Positions 8,608-16,003 of a stretch of 36,226 nucleotides of DNA are shown here, one piece after another. Location: positions 1-36,226 of the forward strand of contig NZ_JAKDKW010000018.1 in NCBI RefSeq assembly GCF_030453185.1. Direction: 5' to 3'. The DNA is from Yaniella sp. (GTDB lineage Bacteria > Actinomycetota > Actinomycetes > Actinomycetales > Micrococcaceae). A model generated the notes under the pieces. It was not told the DNA's origin, made no database searches, and was given only the letters and a program-made list of their open reading frames with translations. Each line of letters begins with the position of its first letter. Position 1 is the first letter of the stretch. Made by a program: the position numbers and the translations under genes.

Positions 8608-8834
8608 GTACTCCACGCAAAGATTATTTGGTGCAACGTAGCCGGGCTGAGTCTAGACATTTCGAAGCAGCGGACTTGTATGTTTGATTTTTCACATATT
8701 ACCCCAGGTCTCTGAACGCGCACCCAAAATGGTCTGAAAAACCCTTTTGAAGAACTGTATAACAGCCGGCCTAGTTTCGCTACTGGGCGGTAGGTCCTGA
8801 GCGCGTCCGTGTGTCAGATACTGCGTGCACGAAA

Positions 8835-8878
8835 AAGCCCCGCCGGGTCAACGAGATCTCGTTGACCCAGCGGGGCTT
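8835..8878 (-). terminator. Rho-independent terminator of the orphan substrate-binding protein
   Basis: A 22-bp stem with a single mismatch (8835-8856 pairing with 8857-8878) is followed on the minus strand by a T run (TTTTT). It lies 30 nt past the stop at 8908 and is the clearest intrinsic terminator here. The rest of 8617-8834 shows nothing I can name. Confidence 0.9.
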
Positions 8879-8907
8879 CCAGGGGTGGGTGGCTATCTAG
8901 CCGGTGG

Positions 8908-9879
8908 TTACTCCTCGAGGAAGAGGTCTTGGGCTGTTGGGGCGTCGCCGATGAAGTCATAGCGATCAGCGAGTTCGACCATGTCCATGAGCTGTTCAGT
9001 ATTCAGCTCGCCGTCGAGGCGCTCCATGGTGAGTGCTTCAGCATCTTCTTGTGAGATCTCGAGGAAGTCGACCAGCAGTTCGCGGGAACCTTCTTGGTCT
9101 TCTTCAGCGGCAGCCAGAGCTTCTGTCATGGCTTCACCGAAATCGGCGGCCATCTCAGGATCGTCAGCGGCCAATTCACCGGAGGTGAAGGTAACCATGG
9201 TTGCCATGCCTGGATCATTTTCCTGGAAGGAATAACCAATGAGTTCATTTTCCTCATCGGCGAGGAGACCGGAGAGGAACGGTTCTGGAATCCACACTGC
9301 ATCCGTGTTGCCACGCTCAAGCTGTGCTGGCATATCTGGGAAGGCAATTTCGGAGAATTCGAGAGCCTGTGGATCAGCGCCGTCTTGTTCGGCCAGGTTC
9401 ATCACAGTCAAGTCCCCAAGGGTATTGAGAGCATTCACCGCAGTGGTCTTGCCTTCAAGGTCTGCCCAGGTGTCAATGTCCGAGTCTGCTCGAGTGACCA
9501 CGCCGGCCACATCCTCGCCATCTTCAAGAGAGTTGGAGTATCCAGCCACGATTTTCATGTCGAGGCCCTGGTCAACCGCGGTAACAACCGACAGCGGGTT
9601 ACCAACACCAAAGTCCATCTGTCCGGCCGACACAGCAGGCAGCATCGCGGCACCGGCCGTGGAGACCTCATAGTTCACGTCGAAGCCGTGTTCTTCAAAG
9701 ATGCCGTTCTCGATGCCGTAAGCAACGCCCACGCTGGGGGCGATGGACAACACGCCGATGGTTACTTCCCGGAGTTCTTCGCCGTCGCCGGAAGCCTCTT
9801 CGCCGCCGCCACCGCATGCGGTCAGCAAAAGGGCGGCTGTAGCGGCAGTTGCGATGCCTGTCATCAGTTTGTTCTTCAT
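8908..9879 (-). CDS. Orphan ABC-importer substrate-binding lipoprotein (NitT/TauT, NMT1-like)
   Basis: A 323-residue exported solute-binding protein. The N-terminus MKNKL plus hydrophobic core ends in the lipobox LLTAC (Cys 22), followed by a Gly/Glu-rich linker, as in Gram-positive lipoproteins. The mature part shows NMT1/SsuA-like signatures (GIENGIFEEHGFDV, then PAVSAGQMDFGVGN, then AFPDMPAQLERGNTDAVWIPEPF). It is paralogous to the binding protein at 23971-24966, sharing the ENGIFEEHG, AGAAMLPAV and AFPDM landmarks. No permease or ATPase gene is adjacent and it has its own terminator, so it probably docks on a shared transporter, perhaps the one at 25150-27889. AGGAG precedes the ATG. Ligand unknown; an aromatic acid is suggested only by context. 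Confidence 0.85.
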   Translation of the reverse strand: MKNKLMTGIATAATAALLLTACGGGGEEASGDGEELREVTIGVLSIAPSVGVAYGIENGIFEEHGFDVNYEVSTAGAAMLPAVSAGQMDFGVGNPLSVVTAVDQGLDMKIVAGYSNSLEDGEDVAGVVTRADSDIDTWADLEGKTTAVNALNTLGDLTVMNLAEQDGADPQALEFSEIAFPDMPAQLERGNTDAVWIPEPFLSGLLADEENELIGYSFQENDPGMATMVTFTSGELAADDPEMAADFGEAMTEALAAAEEDQEGSRELLVDFLEISQEDAEALTMERLDGELNTEQLMDMVELADRYDFIGDAPTAQDLFLEE

Positions 9880-10078
9880 TGGTTCTCCTGGTATGAGTGC
9901 TTCCGGACGGACAACATGTACGACTAGAAACGGTATGAGGTGAGAGAGAGGATCGATAGCTGAGTTTGATCTATATATTCATCAATTGAGATCTACAATA
10001 GACCACTTCCCGTGGCATTGGAAGGGTTTATTCAACAAAATTGTTAGGTTCGTCACACGCGAATTTTTGTAAACAAAA

Positions 10079-10117
10079 GGGGCCTGTGGAAGCATCTTTT
10101 TGCTCTCCACAGGCCCC
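10079..10117 (-). terminator. Terminator of the Cou-like operon
   Basis: GGGGCCTGTGGA (10079-10090) pairs perfectly with 10106-10117, and a short inner AGCA/TGCT extends the stem. On the minus strand a TTTTG stretch follows. It lies 22 nt past the MaoC stop. Confidence 0.85.
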
Positions 10118-10138
10118 ATGCGGTAGGCCTAGAGCCCG

Positions 10139-10609
10139 TTATGCGTAGAAGCGGGACAAGAAGGTCGCTACGACTGCTGGACGCTCCTCGCCCTCGATCT
10201 CGATGGTCGAGTTGGTGACCAGGTGCAGGCCATTGCCCTTGACCTCTTTTACCTCAGCGACTTCAGCGTGCATACGGATGCGCGAGCCGACTTTCACCGG
10301 GTTTGTAAAGCGAACTTTGTCGAGGCCGTAGTTCACCTTGGTGGAGACTCCGGTGACGTCGAACAGCTCAGACCAGAACGGGATGATCAACGAGAGGGTC
10401 AAAAAACCGTGTGCGATCGGGGCGCCAAATGGTCCTTCTTTCGCACGCTCAACGTCAGTGTGGATCCACTGGTGATCGCTAGTCGCATCAGCGAAGGTGT
10501 TAATCATGTCCTGCGTGACGGTCATCCACTCGGTGGAACCCAGGTCTGTGCCTGCAAGGTCAGCAACTTTGTCGAATTCGACGACGGTACGTGCAGTAGT
10601 TTCAGTCAT
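10139..10609 (-). CDS. MaoC-type enoyl-CoA hydratase (CouM-like candidate)
   Basis: A 156-residue hotdog-fold (R)-specific enoyl-CoA hydratase. The hydratase signature is clear: the catalytic Asp/His pair in ATSDHQWIHTD (D45, H50) followed by GAPIAHGFLTLSL. It would add water across the alpha,beta double bond of an aryl-acrylyl-CoA. It is the last gene of the operon SDR-amidohydrolase-ACAD-MaoC. The ATG at 10609 is chosen over an in-frame TTG three codons earlier; AAGGA lies upstream. In the Rhodococcus Cou pathway for p-hydroxycinnamates, as I recall it, a hydratase (CouM) works with an SDR (CouN) and an amidohydrolase (CouO). Gene order and families here suggest the same role, but the exact substrate is inferred. 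Confidence 0.88.
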   Translation of the reverse strand: MTETTARTVVEFDKVADLAGTDLGSTEWMTVTQDMINTFADATSDHQWIHTDVERAKEGPFGAPIAHGFLTLSLIIPFWSELFDVTGVSTKVNYGLDKVRFTNPVKVGSRIRMHAEVAEVKEVKGNGLHLVTNSTIEIEGEERPAVVATFLSRFYA

Positions 10610-10645
10610 TGGGATCAAATTCCTTATCTGTCTTCAGTCAATGGT

Positions 10646-11824
10646 TTAGGCGAACGCGCTTTGGCCGGTAATTGCACGGCCTACAATGAGTGCGTTGATT
10701 TCGTGGGTGCCTTCGTAGGAATACACTGCTTCGGCGTCAGCATGGAAGCGAGCAACATCCGTGTCTAGGGTGATGCCGTTGCCACCACATACTTCACGAG
10801 CCAGTGCGACTGTTTCGCGAAGTTTTGAAGCGGTAAACATTTTGGCCAGTGCCGAATTCTCATCTTTGTAGACACCGGCATCTTGCTGTTCGGTGAGCTG
10901 CATGGCCAGGGCGACCGAGGCGGTGACGTTGCCCAGCATGGTGGCCAGTTTTTCTTGAATCAACTGGAATCCGGCGATCGGTTTGCCGAACTGTTCACGA
11001 TTCGTGGTGTAACGAACGGCGGCCTCATAGGCACCGGCCATCGCTCCGGCGGCGATCCAGGAAACATCGGAACGCAACAGGCGGAGGCATTTGGCGACAT
11101 CGCGGAACGAGTTGATGTTCAGCAATCGAGCATCGCCGGGCACCTGCACATTGTCGTAGTAGATGTCAGCGTTCTGCATGATGCGCAGCGAAGCCTTGCG
11201 CTCGATCTTCTCCAAGGAAACGCCCTCGGCTTCGCGAGGCACGAGGAACGCCTTGACCTGGTTATCGGCGGTATCGCGAGCGAAGGTGCACAGCACATCA
11301 GCTTGGAACGCGCCACCAATCCAGCGTTTGGCGCCATTGATGGTCCACGTTCCATCGTCGTTTTGTGAAGCCGTGGTTTGGAGTCCACCGGCAACATCTG
11401 AGCCGTGCTCCGGCTCGGTCAGTGCGAAAACGCCGAGCAGTTCGTAGTTCACGATTTTTGGATCGAGTTCTGCGACCTGTTCTGCACTACCGCCTTGTTT
11501 CACGACGGTGCGAAACAAGCCGGCTTGCGCGTTGAAGAAGGTCGCGACGTTAGTGTCGCAACGAGCCAGCTCAAAGGTTCGCATGGATTCGAAAACACCG
11601 CGAACAGATTCGCCGGCTTCCTTGAGTGCCGCAGGATTCATCAAACGCAGGGATTGCAGCGGTTCAATAATTTCTTCTGGCAGGCGATCTTCGTGCCACG
11701 CATCGTTGAGGTACGGGTATACCTTCTCGGTGAGTGTGGTGCGCAGTTCGTCCAGCACGGTTTTCTCAGCCGCGGTCAAGCGTTCCGAAAAACCGTAGAC
11801 GTCCCAGGACGGTGCTTGGCTCAC
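10646..11824 (-). CDS. Acyl-CoA dehydrogenase (glutaryl-CoA dehydrogenase-like)
   Basis: FAD-dependent acyl-CoA dehydrogenase of 392 residues. It carries the flavin/substrate-binding stretch ALTEPEHGSDV (about 133-143), the NGAKRWIGGA motif, and the catalytic base glutamate in YEGTHEIN (about E371), a context shared with glutaryl-CoA dehydrogenases. It would desaturate a saturated acyl-CoA, here perhaps a dihydrocinnamoyl-type aryl-propionyl-CoA, feeding the MaoC hydratase. It starts with GTG at 11824, overlapping the amidohydrolase stop in GTGA, so translation is probably coupled. I do not recall an acyl-CoA dehydrogenase as part of the published Cou set, so its presence could extend the pathway to saturated side chains. 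Whether it decarboxylates (true GCDH) cannot be told from sequence. Confidence 0.9.
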   Translation of the reverse strand: MSQAPSWDVYGFSERLTAAEKTVLDELRTTLTEKVYPYLNDAWHEDRLPEEIIEPLQSLRLMNPAALKEAGESVRGVFESMRTFELARCDTNVATFFNAQAGLFRTVVKQGGSAEQVAELDPKIVNYELLGVFALTEPEHGSDVAGGLQTTASQNDDGTWTINGAKRWIGGAFQADVLCTFARDTADNQVKAFLVPREAEGVSLEKIERKASLRIMQNADIYYDNVQVPGDARLLNINSFRDVAKCLRLLRSDVSWIAAGAMAGAYEAAVRYTTNREQFGKPIAGFQLIQEKLATMLGNVTASVALAMQLTEQQDAGVYKDENSALAKMFTASKLRETVALAREVCGGNGITLDTDVARFHADAEAVYSYEGTHEINALIVGRAITGQSAFA

Positions 11825-12735
11825 GCTGATGCACCACCTTGATCCAGGCTGAGAAGCTTCACAGCGTTGTCCTTGAGGATCAGTGGACGAACTTCGTCTT
11901 TGATCGGCAAGTCTTCAAACGCGGCCAGCCATTTTGGTGGTGGAATCAGCGGGAAATCGGTTCCAAAGAGCACTTTGTGCTTCAGCACGTTGTTTGACTG
12001 ACGCACCAGGGACTCAGGGAAGTACTTGGGCGACCAGCCAGATAAGTCGATGTAGACGTTCGACTTGTGGGTGGCAATCGAGTTGGCCTCGTCCTGCCAC
12101 GGCACCGAAGGGTGGGCCATGATAATCTGCAGGTTTGGAAAATCTGCGGCAACTTCATCCAACAACAGTGGGTTGGAGTAGCCGAGTTTGATACCTGCAC
12201 CGCCAGGGAGTCCGGCACCCATTCCGTTTTGTCCGGTATGGGAGAGCATCGGGAGACCAATTTCCTCCAGAGCTTCCCACAGTGGGTAAAACTCACGATC
12301 CGATGGGTCGAAACCCTGCACAGACGGGTGGAACTTGAATCCGCGAACGCCCAGCTCATCAGCCTGACGTTTCGCTTCCTCGATGGCTGCCGCACCAGTT
12401 CGTGGATCTACCGAGCCGAATGGGATCAGTACGTCGTTATTGCGTGCTGCCCCCGCGACAAGGTCGTCGATCGAGTTTGGCATGTGACCGTCAAACTGAG
12501 TGCGTGCATCCAGCGTAAAGACGACCGCTGCCATGCCGAGATCACGGTAAATATCGGCAATTTTGTCGATAGATGGCGTGCGATCTTCGGACTTGAAGTA
12601 TTTGGCTGACGCCTCGTAGAACAGTTCCGGCATGGGCTTGTGGCCCTGCTCGTCAAGTTCAATATGAACGTGAACGTCTACCGCGGAGATCGCGGAGACA
12701 TCAATGTTGGATACGTACTTTGCCACAGATACCAC
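11821..12735 (-). CDS. Amidohydrolase-2 family metal hydrolase (CouO-like candidate)
   Basis: A 304-residue TIM-barrel amidohydrolase of the ACMSD-like subgroup. Metal ligands are visible as DVHVH (H22, H24), LSHTGQNG, MAHPS and GTDFP. Position between an SDR and an acyl-CoA dehydrogenase in one operon suggests it acts on a beta-keto aryl-acyl-CoA. In Rhodococcus, as I recall, CouO is an amidohydrolase performing hydrolytic retro-Claisen cleavage to release a benzoate and acetyl-CoA. It begins with GTG directly after the SDR stop (TAG-GTG), with AAAGG 5 nt upstream. A second GTG at 12726 with AGGTGG before it is an alternative. Function is by analogy; a decarboxylase or lactonase role is not excluded. 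Confidence 0.85.
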   Translation of the reverse strand: MVSVAKYVSNIDVSAISAVDVHVHIELDEQGHKPMPELFYEASAKYFKSEDRTPSIDKIADIYRDLGMAAVVFTLDARTQFDGHMPNSIDDLVAGAARNNDVLIPFGSVDPRTGAAAIEEAKRQADELGVRGFKFHPSVQGFDPSDREFYPLWEALEEIGLPMLSHTGQNGMGAGLPGGAGIKLGYSNPLLLDEVAADFPNLQIIMAHPSVPWQDEANSIATHKSNVYIDLSGWSPKYFPESLVRQSNNVLKHKVLFGTDFPLIPPPKWLAAFEDLPIKDEVRPLILKDNAVKLLSLDQGGASA

Positions 12736-13659
12736 CTAGGCCTTTGGCTGCAGGTCTGCCGGCAGTTCTGGCATTTTTTCGCCGACTTCTTGCAGGTTGT
12801 CTTCAACGATCGAGCGACCGTTGGCCTTGAGTGCTTCGTAGTTCCAACCGCCTTCAAGGTATTCGGTAACAACTGGTTCTGGGTGGCCCCAAACCTGCAG
12901 ACGATCGCCACCGACACCAATGGCCTGACCGGTGATGTTTGCTGCGTCGTCAGACGACAGGAAGGCAACCAAGCCGGCAACGTCGGCGGCGGTACCGAAG
13001 CCAAGATCCTTGCGGAAGAAATCTGGCATGGCTTCACCGGCTTTGTCAGCTTCGATCGCAGCTGAGAAGTACGGCACGGTTTCGGTCATGGCTGTTGCTG
13101 CCACTGGGATAATTGCGTTGACAGTTACACCGGCGCGCTTCATTTCGAGTGCCCAGGTGCGCACCATACCGACGATGCCTGCCTTGGCTGCGGCGTAGTT
13201 TGTCTGACCGAAGTTGCCACGCTGACCGGTTGGAGAACCGATGGTCACGATGCGACCTTTGATCTCATTGTTCTTGAAGTAGTCGAATGCTGCGCGAACG
13301 CAGGTGAAGGTTCCGCGCAGGTGCACGTTGATAACCTGATCGAAATCGTCATCTGACATTTTCAGCAAGCTACGGTCGCGCAGAATCCCGGCATTGTTCA
13401 CCAAAATATCCAGTGTGCCAAAGTTTTCAACTGCGGCGTTCACCAGTTTTTCTGCCGTCTCGGTCGAACCGACGGCTGCAGTGACTCCAACGGCTGTGCC
13501 GCCCGCACTGGCGATGGACTCTACGGCCTGACTGGTGACCTCTTCGTTGACGTCGTTAATGACGACCTTGGCACCCTGGCGGGCGAGTTCTTGCGCGTAG
13601 GCTAGACCTAGACCAGCGCCGGATCCTGTAACGATTGCTACTTTGCCGTTCAGTGACAT
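12736..13659 (-). CDS. SDR-family 3-hydroxyacyl-CoA dehydrogenase (CouN-like candidate)
   Basis: A classical short-chain dehydrogenase of 307 residues, longer than FabG (about 245) and close to the dehydrogenase domain of type-4 17-beta-HSD/MFE-2. Motifs are TGSGAGLG (11-18), NNAG (about 88-91), a catalytic serine in TIGSPTG, and NYAAAK (YxxxK). It would oxidise a 3-hydroxy aryl-acyl-CoA to the 3-keto form. It is the first gene of the operon, with AGAGGT before the ATG at 13659, and is divergent from the MarR gene across a 129-bp region rich in palindromes. The C-terminal ~45 residues after the Rossmann fold are an extension also common in beta-oxidation SDRs. Confidence 0.88.
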   Translation of the reverse strand: MSLNGKVAIVTGSGAGLGLAYAQELARQGAKVVINDVNEEVTSQAVESIASAGGTAVGVTAAVGSTETAEKLVNAAVENFGTLDILVNNAGILRDRSLLKMSDDDFDQVINVHLRGTFTCVRAAFDYFKNNEIKGRIVTIGSPTGQRGNFGQTNYAAAKAGIVGMVRTWALEMKRAGVTVNAIIPVAATAMTETVPYFSAAIEADKAGEAMPDFFRKDLGFGTAADVAGLVAFLSSDDAANITGQAIGVGGDRLQVWGHPEPVVTEYLEGGWNYEALKANGRSIVEDNLQEVGEKMPELPADLQPKA

Positions 13660-13710
13660 TTTTGACCTCTGTTCTTTGTTGCTACATTCAACTGTTCGTT
13701 GGATATAGAA

Positions 13711-13772
13711 ATAATTGTGAATAACACTTATTGTCTATAACAACCGATAATTTTGTGGATGTCAATAATTGA
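13711..13772. promoter_or_regulatory. Divergent SDR/MarR promoter region with palindromic operators
   Basis: AT-rich intergenic DNA with at least two dyads. At 13711-13731 a 21-bp imperfect palindrome runs from ATAATTGTGA to AACACTTAT. At 13762-13772 TCAATAATTGA is a perfect odd-centred palindrome containing CAATAATTG; a one-mismatch copy, AAATAATTG, is at 13709-13717. MarR proteins usually bind such dyads in the divergent promoter between their own gene and their targets. Confidence 0.55.
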
Positions 13773-13788
13773 TGGAAAGATGTTTCAT

Positions 13789-14253
13789 ATGAACGCTGAA
13801 CTGCTGACCTCTAATGAACTCGACCCCTCGCCACTGCGCGACACCGAGCTGGTCCAAGAGATCCAATTCCTAACTGCCCGACTGGCAGCCAAGGGCAACA
13901 ACCACGCCAATAAACTTCTCGAGGAGCTCGATCTCAACGTCCGACAGTTCTCTGTCCTCGCACTCGCTGCCTCAGACCTCAAACCGACCCAACGCGAAAT
14001 GTCCGCCTTCGTGGCACTTGACCCGTCACAGATCGTCGCCCTGGTGGACACACTCGAAGATCGTGATCTGGTCAAACGCGAGACTGATCGCCGGGATCGG
14101 CGCTCCAAGAACATCGTCGCCACCGACGCTGGGGAAAAGCTCTACCGTAAGGCTCGAGCCATTACGATTACCGCTGAAGACCATGTTCTGACGAATTTGA
14201 CTGAGACCGAACGCGATCAGCTTCGTGAGTTGTTGACCAAAGCCACGCTCTAG
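13789..14253 (+). CDS. MarR-family transcriptional regulator (CouR-like candidate)
   Basis: A 154-residue winged-helix regulator. The helix-turn-helix and wing are visible in LDLNVRQFSVLALAA, then TQREMSAFVALDPSQIVALVDTLEDRDLV, then KRETDRRDRRSKNIVATDAG, the last containing the conserved DxRxxR wing motif. It would act as a ligand-responsive repressor; MarR members next to aryl-CoA ligases commonly respond to the aryl-CoA thioester. It sits divergently from the SDR-amidohydrolase-ACAD-MaoC operon and convergently with the acyl-CoA ligase, as expected for a local regulator. ATG at 13789 is chosen because GGAAAG lies 9 nt upstream; earlier in-frame starts overlap the operator-like palindrome at 13762. 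Confidence 0.88.
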   Translation: MNAELLTSNELDPSPLRDTELVQEIQFLTARLAAKGNNHANKLLEELDLNVRQFSVLALAASDLKPTQREMSAFVALDPSQIVALVDTLEDRDLVKRETDRRDRRSKNIVATDAGEKLYRKARAITITAEDHVLTNLTETERDQLRELLTKATL

Positions 14254-14277
14254 GAAACTTCAACGCCATGCAGGCAT

Positions 14278-14309
14278 CGGGACACAGCAGACGCTGTGTC
14301 CCGATTTTT
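14278..14309 (+). terminator. Rho-independent terminator of the MarR gene
   Basis: An 11-bp perfect stem (CGGGACACAGC, loop AGAC) is followed by ATTTTTTG on the plus strand, 24 nt after the MarR stop. Confidence 0.9.
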
Positions 14310-14315
14310 TGTTTG

Positions 14316-15875
14316 CTAGTTTCCGTACAGCTCGCGCAGTTGCGGCTTGCGAACCTTGCCAGATGCCGTCCGGGGCAACTCATCAACAAAGACCACAGAT
14401 TTCGGAATCTTATAGCGAGCTAGCTTGCCATCAAGATAGGACAGCACGTCGCTCTCGGTCAGATCGTGGCCTTCTCGGACCACGACTGCTGCGCGAGGGA
14501 CCTCTCCCCACTTCTCGTCAGATACCCCGAACACGGCAACGAAAGCGATCGCTTCCATCTGCGCCAGTTCTTGCTCAATCTGGGCCGGGTAGATGTTCTC
14601 ACCACCGGAGATAATCATGTCTTTCATCCGGTCGGAGATGAACAAGAAGCCGTCATCATCCATATAGCCCATGTCGCCACTGCGGAACCAGGTGCCGCCG
14701 TCATCGGTGATAAAGGACGACTCATTAGCTTCCGGCCGTTTCCAGTAACCGGAGATTACGTTGGGTCCCTGAATTTGGACTTCTCCAACTTCGTGGGGTG
14801 GTAGTTCTTTGCCATCGAGATCGGCAACACGAACGTGCGTATGCATTTGCGGCAGGCCTGCCGAGCCCATCTTTTCGCGTGAGTAGCGTCCAGGCAGTGA
14901 GGTAGCGCCGGGCGATGTTTCCGTCATGCCATATCCCATAGTGAAGCTGAGGCCGCGATCCTCATATGCCTCCAGGATGTGCAACGGCACAGCGGAACCA
15001 CCGCAGGTGAGGCTGTTGAGCGAGGAAATGTCGGTCTTTTCCCAGGCTGGGTCCTCTGCCAGGAGTTGATACGTAGTGGGCACCCCTGAGATGAAGGTCG
15101 CCTTGTGCTGCTCAATGAGATCCAGCGCTCGGCCAGGATGGAAGCGGGGCTCAAGGATGAGATGCCCACCCTTGAGAAAGGTCGGCAATACGCCCATACC
15201 AAGTGCCGCGACGTGAAACATTGGCGAGATCATCAGCGAGACCTCGTCGCTGCTGATATTCATGTCAGAAACCACATTGACGGCATTCCAAGTCAGGTTG
15301 CCGTGGGTCAACATCGCACCCTTTGGGTTACCGGTAGTCCCCGAGGTGTAAAGAATAATGGCAAGATCATCGAGCCCCACATTGAGGTTCGGACGCTCCG
15401 CACTGGCATCAGCCAACACGTCGGAATAATTCTCGAACGGCATGGCTAAGCGGCCCTCTTCGGCTGGAACGCGCGCACCGTCGTCGACGAAGATCACGCG
15501 CTCCACGTCGGTGTCTTCCACACCCGCGACAGCCAGCGGCTCCATGGTCGTCGACGCGATGAGCATCTGTGCTCCGGCATCTTCCAGGTGGAACGCCACC
15601 TCCGGCCCCGCCAGACGAGTGTTGAGCGGCACGAATACCGCGCCGATGCTCCCGAGCGCGAATAGCGTCTCCAAGAACTCCACGGAGTTCTCGCCAAGGT
15701 ACGCAACGCGGTCCCCCGACTTGATCCCGCGTTCAGTCAACGCATTCGCCAACCGATTGATCCGCTGACCGAACTGCTCATAGGTCAGCTCCAAGTCGCC
15801 CGCGGTGACCGCCATGCGACCTGCGGATTTTACCCTGCGCCGATGAATCCAATCGCCTATACCGTGATTCGTCAT
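14316..15875 (-). CDS. Acyl/aryl-CoA ligase, AMP-forming (FadD/CouL-like)
   Basis: ANL-superfamily CoA ligase of 519 residues, full length. It activates a carboxylic acid to the CoA thioester through an acyl-adenylate. Motifs in order are the P-loop YTSGTTGNPKGAML (about 172-185), GYGMTETSPG, the hinge stretch RSGDMGYMDDDGFLFISDRMKD, GGENIYPAQIEQ, and the catalytic lysine in RTASGKVRKPQ near the C-terminus. With the adjacent MarR gene and the side-chain beta-oxidation operon, the likely substrate is a hydroxycinnamate or arylpropionate, the CouL role. A medium-chain fatty acid cannot be excluded. AAGGAG precedes the ATG. It lies 128 nt downstream of the dioxygenase gene but has its own upstream region containing CAATNATTG repeats, so it may be separately transcribed. 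Confidence 0.9.
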   Translation of the reverse strand: MTNHGIGDWIHRRRVKSAGRMAVTAGDLELTYEQFGQRINRLANALTERGIKSGDRVAYLGENSVEFLETLFALGSIGAVFVPLNTRLAGPEVAFHLEDAGAQMLIASTTMEPLAVAGVEDTDVERVIFVDDGARVPAEEGRLAMPFENYSDVLADASAERPNLNVGLDDLAIILYTSGTTGNPKGAMLTHGNLTWNAVNVVSDMNISSDEVSLMISPMFHVAALGMGVLPTFLKGGHLILEPRFHPGRALDLIEQHKATFISGVPTTYQLLAEDPAWEKTDISSLNSLTCGGSAVPLHILEAYEDRGLSFTMGYGMTETSPGATSLPGRYSREKMGSAGLPQMHTHVRVADLDGKELPPHEVGEVQIQGPNVISGYWKRPEANESSFITDDGGTWFRSGDMGYMDDDGFLFISDRMKDMIISGGENIYPAQIEQELAQMEAIAFVAVFGVSDEKWGEVPRAAVVVREGHDLTESDVLSYLDGKLARYKIPKSVVFVDELPRTASGKVRKPQLRELYGN

Positions 15876-15907
15876 CCCACTCCTTGCCTAAAATCTCTTG
15901 TGAGCAC

Positions 15908-15957
15908 AATCATACTAATTACATTTTGCATGAAATGATTGTTGTTCGCAATGATTG
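15908..15957. promoter_or_regulatory. CAATNATTG repeat cluster upstream of the ligase
   Basis: A perfect CAATGATTG (15949-15957, within the palindrome GCAATGATTGC) and a one-mismatch AAATGATTG (15933-15941) are spaced 16 nt apart. A weaker CAATCATAC lies at 15908. The same core occurs at the MarR/SDR promoter (13763-13771), suggesting the ligase belongs to the MarR regulon. Confidence 0.5.
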
Positions 15958-16003
15958 CATTACTTATGCAACCAGTGTTACTGCATCTCAGGCACGGAGA
16001 AAA

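Noticed and set aside
8617-8834. Possible small gene or RNA upstream of the serine hydrolase
   Set aside because: Only short frames without ribosome sites and no recognisable RNA structure until the terminator at 8835.
9094-9927. 277-codon plus-strand frame opposite the orphan binding protein
   Set aside because: No domain, and fully antisense to a lipoprotein gene with a convincing signal peptide and terminator.
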